Positions 8,672-18,290 of a stretch of 64,000 nt of DNA are shown in pieces. Numbering within the stretch: the stretch's first letter is position 1; the number at the start of each line of letters is the position of its first letter. A program made the translations under genes and the position numbers. This DNA is from Adhaeribacter aquaticus DSM 16391 (GTDB lineage: Bacteria > Bacteroidota > Bacteroidia > Cytophagales > Hymenobacteraceae), in NCBI RefSeq assembly GCF_000473365.1, contig NZ_KI421517.1:3800634-3864633 (forward strand), written 5' to 3'. The notes under the pieces were generated by a model that searched no databases, was not told the origin of the DNA, and saw only the letters and a list, made by a program, of their open reading frames with translations.

Positions 8672-11278
8672 ATGATTAGTAAAGAATACGAGCGATTAGT
8701 ACAATCTCCCCGGAACCGCAACTGGAAGACCTGGGGACCCTATTTAGCCGAAAGGCAATGGGGAACCGTGCGAGAAGATTATAGCCCGGATGGGAATGCC
8801 TGGAATTTTATTACGCATGATTTGGCCCGTAGTAATGCTTATCGGTGGGGAGAAGAAGGAATTGCCGGCTTTTGCGACTATCAGCAGATATTATGTCTGG
8901 CTCCGGCCTTTTGGAATGGAAACGATCCTATAATAAAAGAACGACTTTTTGGTCTTACCAATGAGCAGGGAAACCACGGGGAAGATGTAAAGGAATTGTA
9001 TTATCACCTGGATTCGTCGCCGACTCATTCGTATTGTAAATTTTTATATAAATATCCGCACGCTGCTTTTCCTTATAATGAGCTGGTGCACAATAATCGG
9101 ATAGATCGCCTGAAGCCGGAATACGAGATACTGGATACGGTGGTATTTAATGAAAACCGGTATTTTGATATTTTTATAGAATATGCCAAAGCCGGTCGTC
9201 AGGATATTCTAATGAAAATTACAGTACATAACCGGGGACCGGAAACTGCTCCTATTCATGTACTGCCTCATTTATGGTTTCGCAATTACTGGAAGCACAA
9301 CCCACAGTTTTCCCGGCCTGAACTGGTTTCGTTAAAGGATAACTGTGTAAAAACCAGCTCTAAACGCAACGGGGTGTTTTTTATGTACCACGAAGGGGGA
9401 GAGCAATTATATTGTGAAAACGAAACCAATAACCAGCGTATTTATAAATCATCTAATGAGTTTCCGTTTGTAAAGGATGGCATTAATGATTTTATAGTAC
9501 ATCAACGGCCCACTATAAATCCTCAGAAAAAAGGAACCAAGGTGGCTATCTGGTATAAGGCAGATATTCCATCAGGTAAATCTCAGGTATTTCGGGTACG
9601 GCTAAAACGTAGCCGGGTAGAAAACCCATGGCATGATTTTGATGCTATCTTTGCCAAGCGGTTAGCAGAATCAGACCGGTACTACAAGGAATTTATTTAT
9701 ACCGACAAACTTACTTCTCCGCAGCGACGAATTATCAGACGCGCCTTTGGCGGCTTGCTTTGGACTAAGCAATTTTATTATTTTGATGTTTACAAATGGC
9801 TGAACGGGGAGCACAACGATAAGGCTACTTACCGCAACCATAAACGAAATAGCAACTGGCAGCACCTGACAAACCGGAACATTATTTCGATGCCGGATAA
9901 GTGGGAATATCCCTGGTATGCAGCCTGGGATTTGGCTTTTCATGCTACTTCTTTTGCCCACATTGATCCTAGTTTTGCCAAGCAACAGTTGTTGCTGATG
10001 CTCCGGGAATATTACATGCACCCCAATGGGCAGATTCCGGCGTACGAATGGAACTTCAGCGATGTAAATCCACCAGTACACGCCTGGGGGGTTTGGAAGG
10101 TTTATGAAACCGATAAAAAGAAAACCGGCGTATCAGATTGGGATTTTTTGGAAAGAGCCTTCCAAAAATTGTTGATGAACTTTACCTGGTGGGTAAATCA
10201 AAAAGACGTTACCGGAACCGACCTGTTTGAAGGAGGCTTCCTAGGGTTAGATAATATCGGGGTATTTGACCGGAACCAAATGCCGCCTGGCATTAAAAAC
10301 CTGCAACAGGCAGACGGTACCAGCTGGATGGCTATGTTTTCCCTGAATATGCTGCGGATATCTTTAGAGTTGGCTAAAAGAAACCCGGCTTACGAGGAAT
10401 CAGCGGCTAAATTTTTCCGCCACTTCCTGAGTATCGGATGGGCCATGGATAACATAGGTGAAAACAATATTTCGCTTTGGGACGATGAAGACAACTTTTA
10501 TTACGATGCCGTATTATTAGATAATGGTAAAAGTGAGCGGCTAAAAGTACGTTCCTTAGTAGGCATTATTCCGTTATTGGCCGTTGAAATTATTCATGGG
10601 CAACTATTCGGGCAAATGCAGGAGTTTAAACGGCGGGTGATGGGTATTGTACGTACACGCGCCGACCTGGCCCAGTTAATCTCTTACATTGAGGTACAGA
10701 ATGAAAACGGCAATCACCTGTTCTCCATTATGCGGGGGTTCCGGTTAGAAAATGTTATGAAGCGCTTGCTAGACGAGAATGAATTCTTGTCGGAATATGG
10801 AATTCGGTCCTTATCTAAATACCACCTCGAGCATCCGTATGTATTTGGTTACCAGGACCGGCACCATGTAATTCAGTATGAGCCCGGCGATAGTACTTCT
10901 TCTATGTTCGGAGGTAATTCCAACTGGCGCGGTCCTATCTGGTTGCCCCTAAATTACCTGATTATTCAGTCACTAAAGAAATATTATAAATATTATGGTG
11001 ATACCTATGTGTACGAATTCCCAACTGGCTCCGGCAATAAATTAAATTTAAAGCAAATTGCCCAGGAGTTAACCAAACGTCTTTTAAAGTTGTTTGAAAA
11101 AAATACGGAAGGGAAATACCAGTACCATAGTAACCATGCTCAATATAGCAAAGACGAGCATTTCCGGGATTTGCATTTGTTTTATGAATTCTTCCACGGC
11201 GATACCGGACAAGGTTTGGGTGCTTCGCACCAAACCGGTTGGACAGCTTTAATTGCCAATTTGTTATTGGAAGATTAA
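8672..11278 (+). CDS. GH63-like glucosidase, cytoplasmic
   Basis: This 868-residue protein looks like a glycoside hydrolase family 63 enzyme of the large bacterial/fungal type. An N-terminal beta-sandwich (about 1-330) is followed by an (alpha/alpha)6 barrel (about 360-868). Barrel signatures include WYAAWDLAFHATSFAH (D420, candidate general acid), WRGPIWLPLNYL and the C-terminal ASHQTGWTAL. Family members remove terminal glucose from oligosaccharides or glucosides; the exact substrate is not inferable. There is no signal peptide, so it probably works in the cytoplasm. Its long upstream region and strong downstream terminator suggest a single-gene transcript. Confidence 0.82.
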   Translation: MISKEYERLVQSPRNRNWKTWGPYLAERQWGTVREDYSPDGNAWNFITHDLARSNAYRWGEEGIAGFCDYQQILCLAPAFWNGNDPIIKERLFGLTNEQGNHGEDVKELYYHLDSSPTHSYCKFLYKYPHAAFPYNELVHNNRIDRLKPEYEILDTVVFNENRYFDIFIEYAKAGRQDILMKITVHNRGPETAPIHVLPHLWFRNYWKHNPQFSRPELVSLKDNCVKTSSKRNGVFFMYHEGGEQLYCENETNNQRIYKSSNEFPFVKDGINDFIVHQRPTINPQKKGTKVAIWYKADIPSGKSQVFRVRLKRSRVENPWHDFDAIFAKRLAESDRYYKEFIYTDKLTSPQRRIIRRAFGGLLWTKQFYYFDVYKWLNGEHNDKATYRNHKRNSNWQHLTNRNIISMPDKWEYPWYAAWDLAFHATSFAHIDPSFAKQQLLLMLREYYMHPNGQIPAYEWNFSDVNPPVHAWGVWKVYETDKKKTGVSDWDFLERAFQKLLMNFTWWVNQKDVTGTDLFEGGFLGLDNIGVFDRNQMPPGIKNLQQADGTSWMAMFSLNMLRISLELAKRNPAYEESAAKFFRHFLSIGWAMDNIGENNISLWDDEDNFYYDAVLLDNGKSERLKVRSLVGIIPLLAVEIIHGQLFGQMQEFKRRVMGIVRTRADLAQLISYIEVQNENGNHLFSIMRGFRLENVMKRLLDENEFLSEYGIRSLSKYHLEHPYVFGYQDRHHVIQYEPGDSTSSMFGGNSNWRGPIWLPLNYLIIQSLKKYYKYYGDTYVYEFPTGSGNKLNLKQIAQELTKRLLKLFEKNTEGKYQYHSNHAQYSKDEHFRDLHLFYEFFHGDTGQGLGASHQTGWTALIANLLLED

Positions 11279-11360
11279 ATAAAAAAGGCCGAAATTATTA
11301 TTTCTTGGCAGGTCAGGAATAAATAATGACTGTGGCAAACAAATGGTTTAACTTCTTACA

Positions 11361-11398
11361 AGAATCCATCCCAAAGTCTGCGGATGGATTCTTTTTTT
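11361..11398 (+). terminator. rho-independent terminator
   Basis: A perfect 11-base stem, AGAATCCATCC (11361-11371) and GGATGGATTCT (11382-11392), is followed by a run of T. It lies 83 bases after the glucosidase stop codon. Confidence 0.9.
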
Positions 11399-11431
11399 AT
11401 CTGCTTATAGGTTTTGATATTTCAGCTCTAC

Positions 11432-11461
11432 CTAGGATTATACTGACTAGGATTATACTGA
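11432..11461. repeat. 15-base perfect tandem duplication
   Basis: CTAGGATTATACTGA occurs twice back to back at 11432-11446 and 11447-11461. It lies between the glucosidase terminator and the PhoX gene, within the 365-base spacer, where it could affect promoter spacing. Confidence 0.9.
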
Positions 11462-11643
11462 TTTAATCTCATTATGTAGCTTGTGAAGTCTCCTGAAAAA
11501 ACGTATTATTATTTCTTTATTAAGTTCAAATAAATAGGCGACTAATTAAATTTTAACTTAAATTAGGCCTTAAAATTTAGCTGGAAATAATATCCAGATA
11601 AGAGGGTTATTATTGACCAACAATAAACCTAAAAATTCATAGC

Positions 11644-13065
11644 ATGGCTATAAGTCGTCGTCAGTTTGTAAAGAGCTCTGGATTGGTTAGCCTGGGTTTT
11701 ATGGGTTTAACGCATTTAGCGGCTAAGGCCGCCGTTATCCCGCTGCAAGCCTACGGTACTTTGGCGGTTGGTTATGGACCATTAGGAAACAATGCCAACG
11801 GTATTCTAAATTTACCCAGCGGCTTTTCTTGTAAAGTTATCTCCCAGAAAGGCGAGACCATGAGTGATCAATTAATTACACCAGGTTATTTTGATGGTAT
11901 GGGAGCTTTTGAAAATACGCCCGGGAAAGTTGCCCTTATCCGAAATCATGAGCTATCTCCCGGGTCTACTTTGGGGCCCTATGGAACGGATAACAGCCTG
12001 GTAAATAAAGTTGATAAGAATCTGATCTATGATTATGGGCAGGGTACCCAAATTTGTATGGGTGGCACTACTACCTTACTTTATGATGAAAATACCCAAA
12101 GGGTTGAGAAACAATTCTTAAGTTTAGCGGGCACTATCCGGAATTGCGCTGGCGGAATAACCCCCTGGAAATCTTGGATTACCTGCGAAGAAACTGGTTT
12201 AAAAGCGAATGATAAGGTTAACCCTCATGATTCCATTGGGGTGCTGGAAAAAGATCATGGTTATAATTTTGAAGTTCCGGCTGCAGCAAATGGCTTAACC
12301 CAACCAATTCCATTAAAAGCAATGGGCAGATTTGTTCATGAAGCGGTAGCCGTTCAGCCCGTAACTGGTATTGTTTACCAAACCGAAGATATGGCAGATG
12401 GCCTGTTTTACCGGTTTAAACCCAAAAAATACGGTCAGCTGCAACAAGGGGGTAAATTGCAATGCCTTTCCTTGCGGGACTGGAAAAGTGCCGATACCCG
12501 TAATTGGCCAGATTTAAGCACCGATAAATTCCCAATTAAAAAATCATTTGCGGTAGAATGGCTGGATTTAGATGAGGTAGAAGCTCCTAATAATGATTTA
12601 CGGTTGCGCGGCTTTCAGCAGGGCGGAGCCCGGTTTGCCAATATGGAAGGCATTTGGTACGGAAAAGAAGAAGTATTTTTTGCCTGTACATCGGGAGGTG
12701 AAAATGCCAAAGGACAAATTTTTCGCTATGAACCCAGTAAATACGAAGGGCATCCACGGGAGCAGGAAGAGCCAGGCAAACTGGAATTATTCCTGGAGCC
12801 TAACAATTTTGAAATTTTTCAGAAATGCGATAACCTTACTATAAGTCCCTGGGGCGATGTAATAATATGTGAAGATATTTCCAATCCCCGCATTTTAGGA
12901 ATTACACCCAAAGGAGAAGTTTATGTTATTGCGCAGAATATTGGTTATCCGGATTCAGAATTTGCCGGACCAGTATTTTCGCCATCTGGAAAAACCTTAT
13001 TTATTAATATTCAAAATCCCGGCTTAACAATTGCCATAACCGGCCCCTGGAAAAGTCCGGCTTAA
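11644..13065 (+). CDS. PhoX-family phosphatase, Tat-exported
   Basis: This 473-residue protein begins with a twin-arginine signal (SRRQFVKSSGLVSLGFMG) and carries the PhoX/DUF839 core, including RNCAGGITPWKSWITCEE near residue 165 and the EWLDLD and IWYGKEEVFFACTSGG blocks. PhoX enzymes are calcium/iron-dependent periplasmic alkaline phosphatases that release phosphate from organic esters. The length is shorter than classic PhoX but usual for Bacteroidota members. A histidine kinase gene begins 13 bases downstream, so the two are probably cotranscribed. The family assignment is firm; the specific activity is inferred. Confidence 0.85.
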   Translation: MAISRRQFVKSSGLVSLGFMGLTHLAAKAAVIPLQAYGTLAVGYGPLGNNANGILNLPSGFSCKVISQKGETMSDQLITPGYFDGMGAFENTPGKVALIRNHELSPGSTLGPYGTDNSLVNKVDKNLIYDYGQGTQICMGGTTTLLYDENTQRVEKQFLSLAGTIRNCAGGITPWKSWITCEETGLKANDKVNPHDSIGVLEKDHGYNFEVPAAANGLTQPIPLKAMGRFVHEAVAVQPVTGIVYQTEDMADGLFYRFKPKKYGQLQQGGKLQCLSLRDWKSADTRNWPDLSTDKFPIKKSFAVEWLDLDEVEAPNNDLRLRGFQQGGARFANMEGIWYGKEEVFFACTSGGENAKGQIFRYEPSKYEGHPREQEEPGKLELFLEPNNFEIFQKCDNLTISPWGDVIICEDISNPRILGITPKGEVYVIAQNIGYPDSEFAGPVFSPSGKTLFINIQNPGLTIAITGPWKSPA

Positions 13066-13078
13066 TGTTATTTTTACT

Positions 13079-14377
13079 TTGAAAGTATTAGCTTCTATAA
13101 ACGCTTTCTGGCAACACCTCATTGGAGAACCCAATAAATTTTCGTTGGAAAGCCGTATTTTTAATTCTATTTGTGTAGTTGTTTTAATTGCCATTGCCTA
13201 TCATATACCTTTTAATTTTTATGTAGGACTGCCGGTTTCCGCAGGGCTATCAATTGGTTTGTTGCTGGTCCAATCTTATTTGTATTACTTGGCGCGGTTT
13301 AAGGATAAGCTTAATTTCAGTATTATTATTTCGGGAGTTATAATCCACCTGTTGTTTGCGGTAAATTATTTTTATAATTCTGGGTTAAACGGCCCCACGC
13401 TGTTGTTATTGGTGCTTTCTTTTTTCCTGCTCATTGCGGTTTCACCAGCCAAACAATACCCTTATTGGATATTGCTTAACCTCTTTATCGTCCTTTCGCT
13501 TTTAACTTTTGATTACCTGCATCCGGGCTGGGTTAAAGAGTCTTACGCAAGCAGGTTCAGTCAATTTACCGATGTGATTTCTGCTTATGTAATTTCTATA
13601 TTGCTGATATACACCGGAACAGCTTATATCCGTAAAAACTTTTCTCTGGAGCGCCAATCATCCGAAGAAAAAGCGCTGGCGCTGGAACATGCCAATAAAG
13701 AAAAAATAAAGCTATTTTCAATCATATCCCATGATCTGCGTTCTCCACTTACCACAATTCAGCAGTACCTGGAGGTGCTAACCGAAAAAGATTTAACCGA
13801 AGAAGAACGCTTGAAAGTAAGGACCCATTTATTACGGACTACAAAAAATACACAGGAATTGCTTTTAAACTTGCTTTCCTGGTCTAAATCCCAAATAGAT
13901 GGACAAGAAACAATTTTAAGTAAAACTAATGTTTATAGTACCCTAGAGCCTACTTTAGTGAGCCAGCAGCAATTAGCTAGTAAAAAAGGAATTACGCTTA
14001 ATTATTCCATTGCCCCGGATTTACATATTCAGGCGGATGCCAACCGGTTGCAGCTCATAATCCGGAACTTAGTTACCAATGCCATAAAGTTTACCCCGGC
14101 TACTGGCGAAATTATGGTAAAAGCCTCTAAAAAGGATAATGAACACTGTTTGTTAATGGTAAAAGACAATGGATTGGGCATTCCTTATGAAAAACAACCG
14201 GAAATATTCTCTTTACATGTAAAATCGACCTATGGTACTAGCCGGGAAAAAGGGGTAGGCCTGGGCCTGGTTATGTGTAAAGAATTTGCTGAATCCCAGA
14301 ATGGGAAAATATGGTTCGAAAGCGCGCCTGGCCAGGGAACTACCTTTTATTTTTCTATCCCGCTTTGTCTTAATTAG
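13079..14377 (+). CDS. membrane-bound sensor histidine kinase
   Basis: This 432-residue protein has about six transmembrane segments between residues 28 and 185, then a short coiled coil and a histidine kinase core. The phosphoacceptor is H218 in FSIISHDLRSP. The ATPase domain shows the N box (RNLVTNAIKFTP), G1 (VKDNGLGIP) and G2 (GVGLGLVMCKEF). The frame has no ATG before the membrane region; the best start is TTG at 13079, 13 bases after the phosphatase stop. No response regulator is adjacent, so it is an orphan kinase in this window. It lacks a recognisable periplasmic sensor domain and probably senses within the membrane. Confidence 0.85.
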   Translation: MKVLASINAFWQHLIGEPNKFSLESRIFNSICVVVLIAIAYHIPFNFYVGLPVSAGLSIGLLLVQSYLYYLARFKDKLNFSIIISGVIIHLLFAVNYFYNSGLNGPTLLLLVLSFFLLIAVSPAKQYPYWILLNLFIVLSLLTFDYLHPGWVKESYASRFSQFTDVISAYVISILLIYTGTAYIRKNFSLERQSSEEKALALEHANKEKIKLFSIISHDLRSPLTTIQQYLEVLTEKDLTEEERLKVRTHLLRTTKNTQELLLNLLSWSKSQIDGQETILSKTNVYSTLEPTLVSQQQLASKKGITLNYSIAPDLHIQADANRLQLIIRNLVTNAIKFTPATGEIMVKASKKDNEHCLLMVKDNGLGIPYEKQPEIFSLHVKSTYGTSREKGVGLGLVMCKEFAESQNGKIWFESAPGQGTTFYFSIPLCLN

Positions 14378-14822
14378 CTGTTACGTTATTTTTTAGTTAA
14401 ACCCTTTCTACCTGATCTGGTAATTTGATTTTCCCATTTTAAATCAGTTATTTTTTTATTCCTAAAAGGTGGAAACTAGGATGAGAAATGCTTTTTACTG
14501 CTTATTGGGTACTAAGCCGTTTACTTATTTGTAGTAATATTTTATAAACACAGGTTGGTTTGATTTTAAATAAGTTCCTGGCACCGACTTGTTAAAAAAT
14601 TTATATAGGTTCACCTGCCTTTTTATAAAGTTGCTACGTTCAAGGTTCCTGAATTAAATTTGTCTGTACTTTTTACTAGATGAAATATAGGTTTTTTACA
14701 TCCAGAATTTCTGGAACCTAAGGTTTTAAAAATTATGGAAATTATAGGATAAAACTGCTGGAAACTAATTAAATTTATTTATGAGGCTTAGCTCCAAGTC
14801 TTGTTTACCATTTAGTCATTGT
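14378..14822. other. intergenic region with promoter candidate
   Basis: This AT-rich spacer separates the kinase from the T9SS protein gene. The only feature I can support is the promoter candidate at 14631-14662. Confidence 0.4.
14631..14662 (+). promoter_or_regulatory. Bacteroidota-type promoter candidate
   Basis: A TTG at 14631-14633 and TAAATTTG at 14655-14662 match the -33 and -7 (TAnnTTTG) elements with a 21-base spacer. It would give a leader of about 150 bases before the secreted protein gene. Confidence 0.4.
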
Positions 14823-17000
14823 ATGAAGCAGTTTTTACTTTCTTTGTTGCTGCTATTCTGGTGTTTATCTGCTTCCGCCACGCACATTGTGGGCGGTGAA
14901 TTACAACTAAAATACTTGGCTGGGTCCAATTATCAAATTACATTAAATATGTATTTTGATAATATGAATGGTAATCGGGACGCAATTGATCCTACTATAT
15001 TTGTCTCAATTTTTGAAAAAGGTACGAATATCCGGATAACCAATATTACTATGAGAAATCCCCAGGAGTCGCCGGTGCCATATACCTTTTTAGCCTGTAC
15101 CAGTGGCTCCTTGAGTACTAATAAAATAGTATATACTCAAAATGTTACCTTGTCCGAATCCATCTATACTAGTCCGAATGGCTATTACATGGTTTGGGAG
15201 CGGTGTTGCCGGAATGGCGTAATCAGTAATATTGAAAACCCGGGCGTAGCCGGTCAAGCTTTTTACCTGGAGTTTCCCGCGGTCTCCAGAAATGGCCAGG
15301 TTTTTCGTAACTCTTCCCCCGAATTATTTGCGCCGGTAAGTGATTATGCCTGCTTAAATGAGTTGTTTTATTATAATTTTGGAGGTACCGATCCGGATGG
15401 AGATTCATTGGTATATGAAATGGTCACGCCCCTGAACGGATGGAGTAGTATGAATAATGCTGCACCGGTAGCTTTACCGGCACCTTACGCTCCCGTTCGG
15501 TGGATATCCGGAATAGGATTAAATAACCAAATTCCTGGAAATCCTGCCATTTCTATAACGCCTCAAGGTGGTTTTTTGTCGGTCAGGCCCAGCCAATTAG
15601 GCTTGTTTGTTTTTGGAGTTAAGTGTTCGGAATACCGTAATAAAGTTAAAATAGGGGAGGTAAGGCGCGATTTCCAGATTTTAGTTTTAAACTGTCCGAA
15701 GAACAATAAACCTGCTGTTAATGTAAAAGCACCCGGTGCTAAAACGTTTTACCAGGAAGGCCAGGTAATTAAGATTGGTACTGCAGATAACCGTTGCCTG
15801 AACTTATTTTTATCAGATACAGATATCGATGAAAATTTGACCATTGAAGCCAAACCTGTAAATTTTGCCAGCACTGAAAAATTATTAAATATTACTTTCG
15901 GAATGGTAAACCGGCATGGAAGGATAGATTCTTTAAAAACCTCAGTTTGTTTTAGTCCTTGCCTGGACTCCAAAGGAGAGGTTTATTATATAGATTTTAT
16001 CCTATCGGATGATGGCTGCAGCCTGCCTAAAAAAGATACCATTCAGGTGGCATTCCTGATAGAGCCAGTGATGGATGCCCCACCAACTATTTCTACCTCG
16101 GCGGGTACCATGGTGTTTAAACCCCGAATGGGTGAAACCTTATCCTTTGAGGTAACCGGGTTAGACTCTGACAATGACCTGGTAAGTTTAAGTTTGTTGG
16201 GACAAAACTTTAATGTAGCCAGCCAAAACATTAAATTTCCGGCAGCTTCCAATCCCGGACGAGCCACCAGCCAATTCACCTGGCCTATAGATTGCAAGGC
16301 CTTAAATCAGAGTTCTTACTTATTAGAATTTAAAGCTACTACCATTGTTTGCGACAAAGTAGTAATAGCTACTACCACCATTGAAGTAATACCTGATTAT
16401 GCAAACCAAAGCCCAACCATTACCGCTGATTTGGCCAACCGCACTTATGAAATTTTATTTGGGGCTGATTTTTCGGATAGTATATTTTCGGCAGATCCTG
16501 ATTTAGATCTGATAAGGTTAACAGCCTCGGGCGATGGCTTTAATTTAGCTGATTATGGGATGGTTTTCAAGGCTGTGTCGGGAAAAGGAAAAGCTAATTC
16601 ATTATTTTCCTGGTCGCCGGATTGTAGCATTAAAAATAAAAATGAATTTAAAGTAAATTTTATGGTGGCAGAAGAAACTTGTAAACCTTTCCCGCCGCAA
16701 ACCATTTCCGTTACTTTTAAGGTATTTAATGAAACGCCGGCCACTTTTGTTCCCGCCAACATTTTTACCCCCAACAATGACGGACTGAATGATTTTTTTG
16801 AGATGCCAACATTGCCGCCAAATTTTTGTGAAAGTGTTTTCTCTGATATAAAAGTCTTTAATCGATGGGGCCAATTAGTGTTTAAAAGCAATGACCGCCA
16901 GTTTAAATGGGATGGCAACAATGTAGGCGATGGCATTTATTATTATATTGTTGCTTTTTCCGATAAAGAATTTAAAGGTACTGTTACCAAAGTAAGATAA
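14823..17000 (+). CDS. secreted T9SS cargo protein with type B sorting domain
   Basis: From the ATG at 14823 the product is 725 residues. I prefer this start to the ATG at 14781 because it places a classic signal peptide (KQFLLSLLLLFWCLSASA) at the very N-terminus. The C-terminal 80 residues are a gliding-motility-type (CHU_C, type B) sorting domain: VPANIFTPNNDGLNDFF, then VFNRWGQLVF and WDGNNVGDGIYYYIV. The protein should therefore cross the inner membrane by Sec and the outer membrane by the type IX system. The middle contains repeated beta-sandwich-like modules with DPDGDSLVYE, DSDNDLVSLSL and DPDLDLIRLTA motifs, suggesting calcium-binding adhesin-like repeats. It has no catalytic motif. 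An adhesion or surface role is inferred. Confidence 0.88.
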   Translation: MKQFLLSLLLLFWCLSASATHIVGGELQLKYLAGSNYQITLNMYFDNMNGNRDAIDPTIFVSIFEKGTNIRITNITMRNPQESPVPYTFLACTSGSLSTNKIVYTQNVTLSESIYTSPNGYYMVWERCCRNGVISNIENPGVAGQAFYLEFPAVSRNGQVFRNSSPELFAPVSDYACLNELFYYNFGGTDPDGDSLVYEMVTPLNGWSSMNNAAPVALPAPYAPVRWISGIGLNNQIPGNPAISITPQGGFLSVRPSQLGLFVFGVKCSEYRNKVKIGEVRRDFQILVLNCPKNNKPAVNVKAPGAKTFYQEGQVIKIGTADNRCLNLFLSDTDIDENLTIEAKPVNFASTEKLLNITFGMVNRHGRIDSLKTSVCFSPCLDSKGEVYYIDFILSDDGCSLPKKDTIQVAFLIEPVMDAPPTISTSAGTMVFKPRMGETLSFEVTGLDSDNDLVSLSLLGQNFNVASQNIKFPAASNPGRATSQFTWPIDCKALNQSSYLLEFKATTIVCDKVVIATTTIEVIPDYANQSPTITADLANRTYEILFGADFSDSIFSADPDLDLIRLTASGDGFNLADYGMVFKAVSGKGKANSLFSWSPDCSIKNKNEFKVNFMVAEETCKPFPPQTISVTFKVFNETPATFVPANIFTPNNDGLNDFFEMPTLPPNFCESVFSDIKVFNRWGQLVFKSNDRQFKWDGNNVGDGIYYYIVAFSDKEFKGTVTKVR

Positions 17001-17560
17001 ATTTTCTGAGGTATTTTCCGAGATTATTTTTATATCCGGCAAGGCCAATAAGGCCAGCTATAAAAGTAATTAGGCTTTTGAAGTTGTTTATGTTGGCCAG
17101 AGAATACATTTACAAAAGGGTATTTTATTTTACCAATTAAATATTCATTGGTCTCTTCTAAAGATAAATCTGGTGTTGCAAGCAGGAGTAACTGGGGCTG
17201 AAACACTTTTTAAATAAAAAATATGTTTCAGTTTAATCTCCTGGCCTTATTAAAATAAACCTCATTCTGCCAGCTAATTAAGATTGTGTACATCGGGCAT
17301 TACAAATAAAATAACAATTTTTACTTACCCAGGCAACGGGGGCTTAACAGGCCAGCGTATTATTTAGTATAGGTCGAAGCCCAAAAAAATATTATTTTAA
17401 TTCCATGAGGCAACGTAGCCCGCAAAAGCGGGCGTAATGGTTATATAAGGATTCAGTATTACACCAATGAACAGAGATATTGCTTATGAATTAATTTTTA
17501 CCAGTATGGCCGGCCTGATACTTTAATTATAACTATTCCTTTAAAACCAAAACAAAATTT
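17001..17560. other. intergenic region with a GC-rich hairpin
   Basis: No gene is visible in this 560-base spacer. A perfect hairpin GCCCGC-AAAA-GCGGGC at 17418-17433 stands out from the AT-rich surroundings and may be part of a dispersed repeat, but no second copy is in this window. Confidence 0.4.
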
Positions 17561-18205
17561 ATGAACCTAAAATCTATTTTAGCCCTTTCGTTGGGGCTTA
17601 TGCTTTCTATTGCCAGTTGCGACCAGAATGAAGTAATTCCACAGCTGCAGATTTATCTGCTACAGTCGTGGTGCTGTTAGCTACCGCTAGCACGGTAAAC
17701 GATCCAACTGTTGCTGCCGGAACCACCAAGGGCAACCGCTGTGGGCTAACGGAGGTGCCTGCTACCGACTTACCCGAAACAGTTACCAAATTATGTAACT
17801 ACAAATTATCCTAATGCTACCATTGAGCGGGCCGCCACTACTGGGGATGGTAGTTTTGTGTTGCACGTAAAAAAATAGGATGGCTCCCGTGTGGGTTTAG
17901 TGTTTAATGCTAGTGGTAACTTTGTAAGCGAAAAAAGCTCTAAAAAAGTACATGGTACTGAAGTAGCGGTAGCTGATTTGCCGGCAACAATTACAGGTTA
18001 TATTTCTACTAACTATGCTGGAGCCACGCTTGTGAAAGCTTTCAAAAACGGTGAAGGCAATTATTTAGTGGCTATACAGAATACTGAAAGCACCGTAATG
18101 GGTTTAGCATTTGATGCAGCCGGCACTTTTACCGCGGAAGTTACGATGAAAGGCAAAGGAGGAATAAAGGGTTTAGGTAAAAAAGGAAAAAGCCGGAAAA
18201 AATAA
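17561..18205 (+). pseudogene. broken PepSY-like lipoprotein gene
   Basis: The ATG at 17561 starts a lipoprotein signal (ALSLGLMLSIASC, with a lipobox ending at Cys20), but the frame stops at TAG 17678-17680. The homologous reading continues in another frame (ADLSATVVVL, later DLPETVT), shifts again near ACCAAATTATG at about 17790, and meets an in-frame TAG at 17876-17878. After that it is open to 18205. The remains contain two PepSY-like units, each with a DLPxTxxxYxxTNY opening and a GLxFxAxGxF ending, and a basic Gly/Lys-rich tail. Intact relatives are small periplasmic PepSY-like proteins. At least two frameshifts plus one nonsense codon argue for a genuine pseudogene, although sequencing error is possible. 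Confidence 0.8.
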
Positions 18206-18232
18206 CCTTACCTGTTTCAGTGAAATAAATCA

Positions 18233-18280
18233 GTTAAAAAGAAGAGGCCCGATCATCAGATCGGCCCTCTTCTTTTTAAC
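18233..18280. terminator. bidirectional terminator
   Basis: A 22-base stem with one mismatch runs from GTTAAAAAGAAGAGGCCCGA to its complement ending TCTTTTTAAC, with a four-base loop. It lies between convergent genes and carries A-rich and T-rich flanks, so it can serve both. Confidence 0.9.
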
Positions 18281-18290
18281 TTCCAGGTTA

